Shown piece by piece: positions 22,525 to 33,383 of a DNA stretch of 64,000 nucleotides. The translations under genes and the position numbers were made by a program. Position 1 is the first letter of the stretch; each line of letters begins with the position of its first letter. Source of the DNA: Scatophagus argus (Eukaryota > Chordata > Actinopteri > Scatophagidae); assembly GCF_020382885.2 (NCBI RefSeq), contig NC_058506.1:23074818-23138817 (forward strand). Reading direction: 5' to 3'. The notes beneath the pieces were generated by a model. That model was not told the origin of the DNA. It searched no databases and was given only the letters and a program-made list of their open reading frames with translations.

Positions 22525-24161
22525 TTTCGACAAACTTTTAAATAAAGCTGAAAGTTAACCTGTTGGTGAAAAATCAGTAACAAAACACATTTTCTGTAGT
22601 TTATGTTCATAACCGTGACAACATTTCATCTTTGAGGCACCTTCTTCTGTGAAGACAGTTAGCAGAGGCCTGTTTCTGTGTGGACTGAGCTGCTCTGCAG
22701 GGTCTGCACGTGTTTCCTGCTTTTTTATTTACACCTACTTCCTGTGACATCTTCCCATGTCAGCTCTATCAACGAATGAATAGAGATGCAAATGTCAAGG
22801 GATTCCTGGATGTGTTAACCATCAGTAGTCGGTTAGTTGTTAAAAAAAGCAAAGTGCACTTGTTTAGAATGTTTATTATCAGCATAATAAAATACCCCCA
22901 GGAATCAGCCAATAATCCTGCAGCGCCTCGTCCGGAAGAGGAATTGGAGAACCCTCACTAAAAGAAGCTCGTCAGGAAGAGGGTGATGAGCAGGCCTCTG
23001 TGCTCTTCTGGAACCATCTGGCCTTCTTTTACCGTTGGTCTGTGTTCCATCTACGGACTCTATAGATCTTCTGGGAGACCTCACCGCTTACGTAGGATTG
23101 GTTATAACAAACATAATGTTTGAGCACAAGTGTACTTAGTACTAGAACAAGTATTGCCAAAAGTCAAGGATTAACTATGTTGCTGTATCATCAAATCTGT
23201 GGCTGAATGTCCTGGACACTTGGATGAAGAGAGGAGCAGAGCTGCCAACTGATTACAAAATGGTGGTAAACTGAGGCAGCACTCTTCAACTCCCACCGCA
23301 TATTTTGCAACTCCACAAGTTCCATCAACATGTGTATTTTTAAGCAGAATGGCACATTTCCGATTAATGTGTGTTATATTATTGGATTATAAATTTTAGG
23401 ACTGAATGAATTAAAACAAAACATATTGAGATTATTTTGACAGGTATTAGTGTGAATATAGCTGGGCCGAGGCTACACTTTCTTGACACTTTCACAGGTT
23501 ACAGACAGGCGAGTGTCTTTACTGTGTCATTATGGTCACTTACTTGATTCTTGTCCCGGCTCATCAGTAGTGGGGTGAACCAGACTGATTCTTCACCTTC
23601 TACTTTGTTCATCACAAAGTAAAACAGTCATAATTACCATGGCTGACTGGCTCTCTAAGCTTGTTCACTTTGTGTGAAGTGGGTCACAGTGAGTCTTTCT
23701 GGTTTCCACCTAAATACCAAGGGCCAAAGAGAGAGAGGCTTAATCACGACTGCAAGGCTGCACTATGGCCCGTTAACACCACTAACCCCTCAGCTCCCGA
23801 ACTGTCTGGATTGAACACACTCATAATTCCTGCTGCAGGTCTGTTCCCTTTTAAAGCTTCTTGAGAACATAAACCATCTATTGCTCTTCGAGGAAAGTGA
23901 ACAAGGGTTTCCCTCAATCTTTGGCCCAAATACACTTTTGCCACTGTAGTAATATTAACAAGAAGAAAGAAAGAAGAAAGAAGAAGAAGAAGAAGAAGAA
24001 AAGAAGGATTCCCACTCCACCATGCACAACTGGCAAGACTGGCCCAGTTCAGAAAATGTATTTCAAAAACATCTCATGAAATTAATTCCAAAAACATTTC
24101 TTCTAGTTACATGAAACCACATGTTTTAGAACAGATAAACTCATCTGCTATCAAACTGAAA
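22525..24161. other. intergenic, gene-free apart from LINE debris
   Basis: No gene is supported. Around 23208-23330 lies a decayed LINE piece (separate entry). Near 23940 a phrase resembling a Tc1-type end (ccaaatacacttttgccact) precedes an AAG-rich run at 23960-24005, but no matching partner end was found. Confidence 0.4.
23208..23330 (+). mobile_element. decayed LINE fragment (endonuclease-reverse transcriptase linker)
   Basis: The words cctggacacttggatgaaga, gaggagcagagctgccaact and actcttcaactcccacc match, from memory, the region upstream of the reverse transcriptase in a common fish LINE (CLDTWMKRGAELSTDHHLVV). It is only about 120 bp. The fragment at 27690-27970 appears to come from the same family, somewhat further along. 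Confidence 0.5.
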
Positions 24162-24685
24162 TTAACCCTCCTGTTATGTTACGGGTCAATTTGACCCGTG
24201 TTAAAGTTCAAAGAAGATCAAGAAAAAATAGTTACAAGTATTTTTTTCAGTATGAAACTTCTTCTGCTTGCCTTAATTAGAGTAATCAACATATAACATG
24301 AAAATGGTTCATCTCACATATTTGCAACCACCCCCCGCCCCCCAAGTTTATATCACATAGATACTGTTCGGGTAAGTTTGACCCAGCAGTCAAACTGGGG
24401 GTAAAAGGGTGTCAGAAAAGTGAAACTGAAAGTGGTGAAACATTAAAAAAACATTGAACATGTATTTTTTAATGAAAAACGACTGAATTTTCCTATTTGA
24501 CCCGTTATCTGTGAGGGTTAAGGAACCCCATTACACTAAATATCGACAGAATAGTTAGTAATGGAGTAATGGAGGATTTTTTTTTATTTTCAGACTTCTT
24601 TTGGATAATAAAATATGCACTGGGTCAAATTGACCTGGGAACATCATTGCTGTTCCTGACAAATGAACACAACAGGAGGACCACC
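24162..24685. mobile_element. TTAA-type miniature element (piggyBac-like MITE), right end decayed
   Basis: The left end is TTAA at 24162-24165 then CCCTCCTGTTATGTT. The matching inverted right end is aacacaacaggagga near 24667-24681, with the final GGTTAA replaced. An internal GAGGGTTAA at 24513-24521 also fits the left end, so this may be one element of about 520 bp or a shorter one (24166-24517) next to a second end. The repeated gggtcaaattgacc-like words near both ends are typical of these fish elements. No transposase is present. Confidence 0.65.
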
Positions 24686-26285
24686 TCCATTCACAGTATC
24701 ACAGTAGAAACCAGGATCACAAAGCCCTTTGTCTCCACCAGCTGATCCCCCTTTACCAGATCAACATTGATCACCAGGCTTTTACTATCCTGTAGCTGCT
24801 GCATGTTTACCAATACCTCATTGTTTAGGGAGGATACGGCCCTGACGCACAGACCCCCATCTCACCACCTCACCCCCTCATCCAGGATTTCTATCTCGCT
24901 CATACTAACAGTCCTAGTGGTTTACCAGGAGATGGTGGGGCTGTTGCCTTTCCTTATTTCAGCATTAACTTTGGCAGATATTTTAGACTCATTTTTGGTC
25001 TTCGTCTTTGACAAAACATTTATTAGTTCCTCAGAAAAGACCAGAAGCTTCTGCATTATCAGCACCTCAGATTTCTTTTCAAACATGCCAGACAGTTTGA
25101 GCTTGCAGTGTTCAGTGCAGCCATTAAGCTTTTTCTGGTAAAGACAAGTAAGTAAAAATAGATGGAGCAGTTAACTGTCTGAATAAATTAATAAACTCAC
25201 AGGTTATAAACATTACAGCAGCAACATGTGATGTGTGTTTAAACCCACTGAGGAACAGATCTGAAAAGCCAACATCTGTTATAACATTAAGTGTCAGACC
25301 CTGCATGTTTCACTAATAAGCTTTGAAGCTAATGAACTGATGTTAGCTAACATATTAAATCAGAGCTACTTCCAACTTACAGCTACTTCCAACTAGGCCA
25401 AGTTAATGTGTTTGCCGCAAGTTGATGTAGCTGATGGTCCAGTAACATTTACTAACATTAGCAAATGGTTATATGGTTAGCATTAGGATGCACGGTTAGC
25501 TAACTGTGGGGGGCATCAATAGCAGGTGGTGTCAGTTTGAATGTCTCTTCAGGTTGGTTGTATTTTTCCCACTTTATTCATAGTCACGTCTCTACTTCTC
25601 TCTTTACAGTACACTGTGTTTCCATTTCTGCTGGATTATAAATTAAGTCAACGGGTCTGTTGTTTTTTCCAGCTAAACTCTTTGTTGTGTTGAGGCTATC
25701 ATGTTGTTGTTGGTTGGGGACAGCGGTGGATCTCTATGCACTTTATAAAAACAAACGCCCTGACTCAGTGTGATAATACTGAATTAGTATGCTGGGAAGA
25801 GGTCAAACTAAGTATTATTGTGAATGGGACATTAAGCATTTATATCTTTTTATGTCATTTGACTGTCTGCTTTGGATGGCGTGAGCTAAAATTAAAATCA
25901 TTTTGCACATGTATGAGAACATGTATGACTCATAGGACTGTTCATTCATAATTAAGTCAGACTGTTTTCTGCACGTCTCTCTATGCACCAAAAATATTAA
26001 TTCACAATCACAGCATAATTAATAAAAAATGTTTGTACTTCTGATTAAATGTCACACTTACATTTTTCATCAATACAGCTATGTGAGGACAGCTCCCAGA
26101 GAAACAGAAATTAGTAAACCGCTGTGACATCATGAAAGAACAAATCATTTTTAAGCTAATATTCAAAAAATGTGTCATAAATTCATAAAAAAAATCAAAT
26201 ATTTTCTATTATATATATTTTCCATTCATCACTTTTTTACATGGTACATAAACATAAATCATTATGATGAAGAGTCTTTACTGAC
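24686..26285. other. gene-free intergenic DNA
   Basis: I see no gene, recognisable repeat end or RNA gene here. Open frames are short and without family resemblance. The right part is A/T-rich 3' flank of OR-c. Confidence 0.5.
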
Positions 26286-27251
26286 TCACTTGAAACTGTT
26301 ATTGGCTTTTTTTAGGCATCTCCAGCCACAGCACAGGTTTTGCATAAGTATCGGTCTGATGGTTTGATCCCTGAGTCCATAGATGAGAGAACTCAGGCAC
26401 CTTGGCAGGATACTAAAGCACACAAAGCATAAAGCGTAAATGCGCAAAAGGGCTAACCTCCCCACTGTTAAAATGATGGCTGCAATGATGGTGGAGAACA
26501 AGGTGGAGGCAAGAGCCAGGCTTAGCTGAATCAGGTGAAACAGAAGCGTTTGAAGAGCCTTTTTAGCTGAGGCTTTGTCTGTGGAGGCAGACCTGGCTAC
26601 CAGCGCTACGCCAATATAGGAGGCCACGATTGTTGCACCCACTGACAGAAAGAGAGTACTGGCATATGCTACTTCAAAGTCATTAAACACTGGTGCAAAG
26701 AAAAAGGATTCTTTAGAGCAGAAGTCATTCATGTGTGGATTCAGGGAGATTAATGTTAACAAATAGAACAACATAAAAACTCGAATGAGAATGTAAATAA
26801 AACTGAAAGCCCACACCAGAGCAACAGCCATGCCCGTGGCTCTCACAGTAAAGATGGTAGCATGTCGCAGTGGATAGCACACAGCCACAAATCTCTCGAG
26901 AGACATCACAGCCAAGGTGAGAGGAGAGATCGGGGCTGTGAAATCTGAGAACACAATGAGGAAACCACACGCATAATATGAGATGTTTGTCTGTAAAGCT
27001 GCCAGCAAGTAAAGCAGAACGTCGCAGACCAGATGAGCAGTGTCTGCAAAGAGCAGATTATACAGCAGAATGTAACGAGATGTCTCACAAAACACCTGCT
27101 TATTCCTCAACGTGAACAGCAAAACAAAGTTAATGTAGAGGAAAGAACAGCTTGACCCTATGGATAACACACCAAGCAACATTATCTCCTGCAATGTTTG
27201 ATACTCCACATTATCAGTGATATTGGCCTTAGGCTGCAGCACAGACAACAT
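26286..27251 (-). CDS. Odorant receptor 131-2-like, diverged member (OR-c)
   Basis: This complete one-exon receptor has 321 residues starting MLSVLQPKANITDN, with one N-glycosylation site (NIT). The family signature is kept: LYINFVLLFTLRNKQVFCETSRY, SLERFVAVCYPLRHATI, SYIGVALVARSASTDKASAKKA and ILPRCLSSLIYGLRDQTIRP. It is far more diverged than the other four members (for example YACGFLIVFSDFTAPIS in TM3 and a different second extracellular loop). It shares none of their long near-identical DNA blocks, so it has escaped recent sequence exchange. Confidence 0.92.
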   Translation of the reverse strand: MLSVLQPKANITDNVEYQTLQEIMLLGVLSIGSSCSFLYINFVLLFTLRNKQVFCETSRYILLYNLLFADTAHLVCDVLLYLLAALQTNISYYACGFLIVFSDFTAPISPLTLAVMSLERFVAVCYPLRHATIFTVRATGMAVALVWAFSFIYILIRVFMLFYLLTLISLNPHMNDFCSKESFFFAPVFNDFEVAYASTLFLSVGATIVASYIGVALVARSASTDKASAKKALQTLLFHLIQLSLALASTLFSTIIAAIILTVGRLALLRIYALCFVCFSILPRCLSSLIYGLRDQTIRPILMQNLCCGWRCLKKANNSFK

Positions 27252-27680
27252 TATACAGTGATATGTGAAGACAAAAAGCTCTTTTGGCCTGTTGTAGTTG
27301 TATCAGCAAACTGTATAGCAGAAAAAGCAAAGTTCATCATGTTAAAGAAGCTAAACATTCACCATAAAGATCTTTTGACTGCCAAATCCCACATGATCCA
27401 TCCCAGCTCAGAAGTCAAGTCAGGAGGTTAGAAGACATGTTTTTTGTACGAGGGCAGAGAAGGTCTGATGTGGGTGTTTCCTGCAACACATAACATATAT
27501 GCTTCATCCTCAAGCCACCTTCACACTGTATCATTACATCAGCATGCTGATGAGCTTAGACATCACTGATGTAATCTCTCAACCACTGTGTCCTAAAATG
27601 ATCTCTGTCTGTTTCTGGTTTTCAATTAACAAGTGCAGTGCCTGTTCAGAATGTGCCTGTTTGGTGTTGCTTGCAGCTTT
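27252..27680. other. OR-c upstream region
   Basis: No gene is seen. This is the 5' flank of OR-c on the minus strand; I could not place a promoter motif with confidence. Confidence 0.4.
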
Positions 27681-27689
27681 CTCGCCATC

Positions 27690-27970
27690 GACCTAGAGAG
27701 ACAGACCTGGCAGAGGTCATGGATGTTGTCAAGAAGCTCCTCAGCTGTAAGGTGCCTGTTGTGGGAGGGGGGACGCTGTCTCAGACTCTCAGGGCTCTGG
27801 GCTTTGTCTGGGCTGTTTTGGCTTACAGACCTCTTCACTGTCTCCTGGGGGGTGGGGATACATCTGTAGAGTGGCAGGCCACGGTGGTGGTTGTTTTCAA
27901 AAAGGGTGACGAGAGGCTTCAGTTGGGGTATTGGAATCAAATATTCCTTCCACTGGTCTCCACCTCTTGG
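27690..27970 (+). mobile_element. decayed LINE fragment, start of reverse transcriptase
   Basis: The plus strand reads gacctagagagacagacctg, gtcatggatgttgtcaagaa and, after a diverged stretch, VEWQATVVVVFKKGDE. This resembles the motif before RT block 1 of a fish LINE (VEWQTGVVVPIFKKGDQRV). Frames are broken. An open minus-strand frame of 148 codons across it is a shadow. Confidence 0.6.
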
Positions 27971-28599
27971 TGAATCCCACCTTGCTCCACGGAGCCCTCC
28001 AATGGAAACTGTGGGACCTGGGCCTGAGATCTGCAGTGCAACAGTAGAAGTCGGGGCAATAGTCTGCCACATACTGCCTTTACTGGTCCCAGTAGAAGTA
28101 TTAGACTATCTCAGCGACCCAAAGTTGACCTCATGCTCATAATATTGTGGTTTGATGTTTGAATAGCTGGTGTTAATTACAGCAGTAAATGCTGAAATCA
28201 TGCTAAATTTCTTCTGTGCTTTCTGATGTTTGGTGTGACTGAACAGCATAAGAAATGACTATTGCAATCATTTATATCTGCTAAGAGAAGACTAAAGATT
28301 AAAGCCTTTGCTGTGCCTTCACCTGGATTCATGGCCAAATGTATCAGCCACTCAGCCCTGAATCATCAGTGTCTGCTCAACCTCAACCTCCTCCAGCTCT
28401 CCCTCCACTCTGCATGCTGCAGTCTGGTAAACCTGAACTTCACTGTCTGGCCGCTGTGGGAATGAACCAGATTCCTGTAGAACTTCCTATAAAAACCCAA
28501 TGAACTTTGCACATGGGCCACCAATGAATTACTTCACAAGGTACTGTGAGATATTCCATTCTAAACATGAAAAAGGAGGAGGAAGGAAGGAGGAAAAAT

Positions 28600-29050
28600 G
28601 TTTACACAAACGATGGTAAAACGGAGCAAGGCCCCGCTGGCTAAGCGACATGTACCAAGGCTGTAGTACATGTTGGCAGTAATGACACTTAACTGTGCCA
28701 GTCGGAGGTCACTAAAATTAATGGAGTCAGTGTGTACGTTTGCAAAAACTGCTCCATAGCTTCTCTAGACTGGCTGCCTGTAATATTCGCGTGCGCACAA
28801 GCACGCACACACACACACACTGTCTCTGGTCAAGGCCGATGGCCTCCTACCTGGAGTCAGGATCTGCTCTGAGGTTCCTGCCTTTTAACAGGCAGCTATT
28901 TCTTTCCACTGTCGCAGCGTTTGTTCATGGGGAAATGTTGGGTCTCTCTATATTAAAGACTAAATATTTGGTCTAGACCTGCTTTCTTTAGTGTCATAAG
29001 ATAACTTTTGTTGTGATTTAGTGCTATGTAAATAAATTGAACTGAATTGA
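28600..29050 (+). mobile_element. internally deleted L2-type LINE: ORF1-like piece plus 3' tail
   Basis: Around 28650-28740 the plus strand encodes KAVVHVGSNDT, a stop, then LCQSEVTKINGVSVY, resembling the esterase-like ORF1 domain of fish LINEs. From about 28795 the sequence switches to the L2 3' end: gaggttcctgccttttaaca, then tttggtctagacctgctttc, ataacttttgttgtgattta and a final tgtaaataaattgaactgaattg-like tail. A CA tract (28805-28820) sits near the join. Most of ORF2 is missing. Confidence 0.6.
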
Positions 29051-30929
29051 AAACTGACACTGGGACAGGAAGTCTCTACCCACTGTGGCAAATGTCTCTG
29101 TAGGACAGAATCATGGTTTCACAGTTTATGGGATTGTCTCTTGCCTTTAAGATGACCAGTACTTCATTCAGTGGTACAAATTCACATAAAGTGCTAGCCC
29201 CGATGCTGTTATGTTGGTGAGAGAAACACACGAGATGAGCAAACTCTTTAGAACTTTCTTTAGTCTTAGAGCTTGCAAAAACATAAGGCTATAGAATAAA
29301 GAGCAATAAATAAAAAGTCCATGTAGTGTCACTCATTGGCTTGTTGTCTACACACACTCTTCAATGTAAGAAAGTTGTTGATCATACTGATCAGACTGAC
29401 ATTAGAGAAGGAGAATCTGTGTTAGATTGTTTTTGAAAACTTTTTTCTCATGACAGTCACCTCTGTGAGTCCGAGCTGACCTCTTTGAAAAATGACTAAC
29501 TTTTTTTACCCTTAGGTATTGCAGGGAGAAATCTAAAACAATCCCCTGATAACTCATTTAGAGACATTAAATATTCAAACCTCTACTCACCAATGTCTTC
29601 AGTAAATATTGATATAATTAATGCCTCCTGTGGGTGTTGATCAGCAGTCTCAATGGAGAGAGGATGACAAAGTCTGGCAAAGTTAAACAAGTGCAAACAA
29701 AATCAAAAGTAAATTGAGAAAACTTCAATCTGTCTACTTGCAAAAGTTAACTTGGATCTTAAATGCCTGAAGTGCTAACTAAGAGTGAAGAAAAAGAAAA
29801 AGAAAACTGTCCTCCTTGCGGTCTGGACCAGAAACCAGCATCTGACCATCTCCACTCACCAGCACAGTGCAGAGCAACACCAAGATCCAGTCAGAACCAA
29901 AACAGGCAGACTGGTATCTACCCAGAGGTCTTCTGATGTTCAGTCTGAACTTCTTCGGATGTGAAAGGTCACAATAAGTGAATCAGAAATAATAATTCGC
30001 CTCCTTCACCTCTTTCAGACATCAACACAACCAAATGAAATTAACTACACCAGTGAGGCCTGTTAGCTCCATCACCTTTACTCTAACAGGAGCCACGTTG
30101 GGGGATCAGAGGTCAGAGGTCACAGACTCACATCAGAACATCCTGTTGTACTCTGACCTCAGGTCAGTGCCCTATGAGTCTTTTGTCCTTCACAGTAATT
30201 ATACGTGAAACACTAACAAATACACAGTCTTACCACTACAGGCCTTGGATCAACCACAAAATCTGTCTTTGCAATATGAATGATGAATAAAGAATATGAA
30301 CATTTTCTACTGTAAATCCAGGTAAGTTACTCCAGATCATCAGTTTGCTAATGGTGACTTCTCTAAAATTTGCTTTTCTCTGTAATAATGATAATGGACG
30401 CTGGCTCAGAAAGGCACTTCCAAAATATCAACCACAAAATCCTTTCAAATTATATAGGGTAAGGGTTAGGGTAGCCTAACCCTAACCCTTAGAACACAAA
30501 ATCTTCTGCTCCAGAAATTAAGTTTCAGTCATTAATTTTACTTGGGTGTCTTAGAGTCACTGGTCCTACATGTTAAAAAGTTGTTGTGGTTGTTTATTAG
30601 CTGAGGTGAGAAATCCCTCCCATCTGACTTCGTCTCCTGACAACCCATTAATACACATTAAATATTCAAACCCTCAGACTCGTTCATGTTTTCAGTAAAT
30701 ATTGACATGATTAACGATGTGGGAATCGTGTGAAGTGATGACTGGGGCCTTTGGGAGACAAAGTTTAAAGAAAGTGCAGAGCAAACAGAGAAAACTTGAC
30801 ATCAGTCTTCAATGCCTGAGCAGCACAAAGTCCAAAATGTTAAGGCCAAAATGAAGCACAAAAATTAAACTTAACAGTTAATCTCAACAATTTCTATGAG
30901 TGATTTGATTCTTCCTACTTCTCAGCAGA
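29051..30929. other. gene-free intergenic DNA with a telomere-like palindrome
   Basis: No gene is supported on either strand. At 30460-30491 two 11-bp arms, taagggttagg and its exact reverse complement, flank a 10-base spacer made of telomere-type units (see findings). Confidence 0.5.
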
Positions 30930-31200
30930 GTGTGAGATCCCCTTGAAGGTGTCGCTGTCGAGTCCCTTCGACTGCCAACCTCCGGCCTGGATGGAACACC
31001 AGGTTCAGTCCGGAAGAATCTTTCCCTGGTACTTAGACCCACGTTCTCTTTCTCAGATCATTCAGTACTTCAGCAATGATGTCATACAGAAGACATCCCT
31101 GTTCCTAAAACCTACACCCAGCCAAGTTAAACCGCTACAGGCCTATAGCTCTAACCTGACACTGGACCACCCTGAATCATCCTTCCATCAGTTATCCCAT
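30930..31200 (+). mobile_element. decayed LINE reverse-transcriptase fragment
   Basis: Words such as gcctggatggaacaccaggt and a PVPKT...PSQLN-RYRPIAL-like reading at about 31100-31165 match the RT block near PVPKxxxPxxLNDYRPVAL in fish CR1/L2-group LINEs. Frames are broken. It faces the LINE on the opposite strand just to its right. Confidence 0.45.
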
Positions 31201-31289
31201 TCCTCTGCGCCCTCCGGGTTTCACAGGGAGAAGTACTGATGTTGTGGAGGCAAGGCCAGAACTTTGGCTCATCCCCGATCATAATAAGA

Positions 31290-32690
31290 TTAGTTAAGAT
31301 AAGATGAACTTAATTGATTCCACAGCGGGGAAATTCGCTTGTCATGGCAGCTCACAAAAACAGAATAGAGTGCAAAAAGCAAAACAGTTTAAAAAATATA
31401 AAGAGATAATAAAGTAACACTTTTTAAAGTAAACACAGTACAATATACAGCTCTATCCAAGTCCTCATAAGGGAGGAAGTGAGGACCAGACTGTTGAGCT
31501 GTACAGTCTAACAGCAGTGGGAATGAAGGAGCTGCTGTAGCTCCTTCCTACACTGAGGGTGTAGCAGTCTGCCGCTGAAGGAGCTGCTCAGAGCCTCCAC
31601 TGTCTGATGCAGAGGGTGAGAGGTGTTGTCCATGATGGATGTCAGCTTGGCTAACGTCCTCCTCTCACCCACCTCCTCCACAGAGTCCAGTGGGCAGCCC
31701 GGGACAGAGCTGGCCCTCCTGACCAGCTTATTTAGTCTCTTCCTGTCCCGGTCCGTGCTGCTCGGTCCCCAACAGACCACAGTGTAGTGAATAGCAGAGG
31801 TTACCACAGAGTCATAAAAAGTCCTTAGGAGGGGCCTGCACACTCCAAAGGACCTCAGTCTCCTCAGAAGGTGGAGGCGACTTTGGCCCTTCTTGTACAG
31901 GGCATCGGTGTTATGTGACCAGTCCAGTTTATGGTTGAGGTGAACACCCAGGTACTTAAAATTGTCCACCATCTCAATGTCCGAGCCCTGGATGTTCACT
32001 GGTGTATGTGGTAGTGTTCTTCTCCGGAAGTCAATCACCATCTCCTTTGTTTTTCTGGTGTTTAAGCACAGGTGGCTGCGCTCACACCAGTCCACAAAGT
32101 CCATGATGACTGGCCTGTACTCCGTCTCAATCCCCTCAGACACACAGCCAACAATGGCTGAGTCGTCGGAGAACTTCTGGAGGTGACATCTGCTGGTGTT
32201 GTAGGTGAAGTCCAAAGTGTAGAGGGTGAAGAGGAAAGGTGAGAGCACCATGTGCTGCAGACCACCACCTCAGACACACAGTAACGCAGTCTCATGATGG
32301 GAGTTGAAGGTGAAGACAGTGACGGTCGGGTAATGGTGGTAGTGTCTGCTGGCCTGAAGATGAAGAGGGGAGAGGAAGGGACAGATCTCTCTTCTGCTCC
32401 GTTCTGTCTCCCAAAATGAAAGCCCTCTTCTGCTGGATAAGCAGGGCTTTAAGCTCAGGGGTCACCCAGGTTTTGTGGTTGGAGAAACATTGTACTCTCT
32501 GGGTTGGTAAAGTGTTCTCCACACAGAAGTTAATGGAATCCAGCAGGTAATGGTTGAAATTCAGCACCACCACCGATGGAGCCCCTGACTTTGTGTTCAA
32601 CAGACCACAAGCTATAAGGGTTGACAAAGACAACTGTTGTTGTAAATTGGATTGCCTGGAATTGAATAGAATGTTATCCATGTTTGTGTC
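31290..32690 (-). mobile_element. 5'-truncated CR1/L2-group LINE with RT remnants
   Basis: On the minus strand, 32251-31508 stays open for 247 codons. It encodes the second half of a reverse transcriptase: FTLYTLDF, LQKFSDDSAIVGCVSEG (the F-x-DD box), LNTRKTKEMVIDFRR, FKYLGVHLNHKLDW, KKGQSRLHLLRRLRSF and NKLVRRASSVPG. Upstream, 32681-32292 encodes a linker piece (CFSNHKTWVTPELKALLIQQKRAF). The catalytic front part of RT is missing or scrambled between them. The 3' end near 31300 carries the ttgattccacagcggggaaa tail typical of this group (read on plus). It sits between the minus-facing and plus-facing odorant receptors. Confidence 0.8.
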
Positions 32691-33383
32691 TCGGGTTGTG
32701 TAAAGCCTGTAAATCCTCTGTCATATCCTCTAAGGCAAGGAGTGTCTTTGTTCTCTCTTACACTCTTTAAAAATAAAAAGCAGCATGTGTAGATGATCAG
32801 GAGATCTTCACTTGGTTGTGTAGCACAGAAGTGTTGCTTAGTGACTGATTTAAGAAATTAAATGAAACACATCTCCTTCCAACCTCCACTGTTAACCAGG
32901 ATTACTATAACACAGTGTTTAACCACGATGAGTTCAAAATCCACAAAACCAGCCCGAACATAAAGAAGAGCTGAAATGTCTATGGAGCACAGAGCTGTTT
33001 GCACAGAACTCTGGTTGAAGCAGGTTGATGCTACACTATGATTGACAGGTCTGTGTTCAAGGTGCTGGACTCTGTGAACTTGGAGGTCCAAAACTGAGGC
33101 ATCATGTGACCAGGGTACTGGGAAACACTGGCAATGATGTCATGTGAAAAGGGAGGATGGAGCTCATATCTCATAAGTGTTGGGAGGAAAACTTGCAGAC
33201 TGGCTTTGCTCACACAGAAGCAAGCACAAACTGCCGGGTGTGGACAGGTGGAAAGTGGATCTGTGTGAGTTCAGTTTGTCATGTTGGATCTTTGTTGTTA
33301 CAGGAATACAAACTGGGAGAAGTTTTTTGTGTGTTAGTTTTCCAGTGACATCAGCAGGTCAGTGTCTGAACTGCTTCTCTGAG
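32691..33383. other. OR-d upstream region
   Basis: No gene is seen. A possible acceptor lies near 33356 (cag). The motif gcttctctgag directly before the OR-d ATG is shared with OR-a and OR-e, so a non-coding leader exon may exist upstream. Confidence 0.4.

Noticed and set aside
21520-22533. Start of OR-b three codons earlier (22533)
   Set aside because: That codon is TTG, not ATG; the ATG at 22522-22524 aligns with the family.
23661-23960. Possible Tc1-type element ending with ccaaatacacttttgccact
   Set aside because: No matching inverted partner, no TA pairing and no transposase reading were found, so it is not called as an element.
24166-24517. Shorter 352-bp TTAA element as the only reading
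   Set aside because: The internal GAGGGTTAA fits only about five terminal bases, while the end near 24681 matches the left end over ~15 bases; kept as an alternative within the longer call.
27626-28072. 148-codon minus-strand open frame
   Set aside because: It runs antisense to a decayed LINE fragment that is recognisable on the plus strand.
33177-33383. 69 in-frame codons upstream of OR-d
   Set aside because: They match no receptor N terminus; alignment with the other members and the shared ATG context place the start at 33384.
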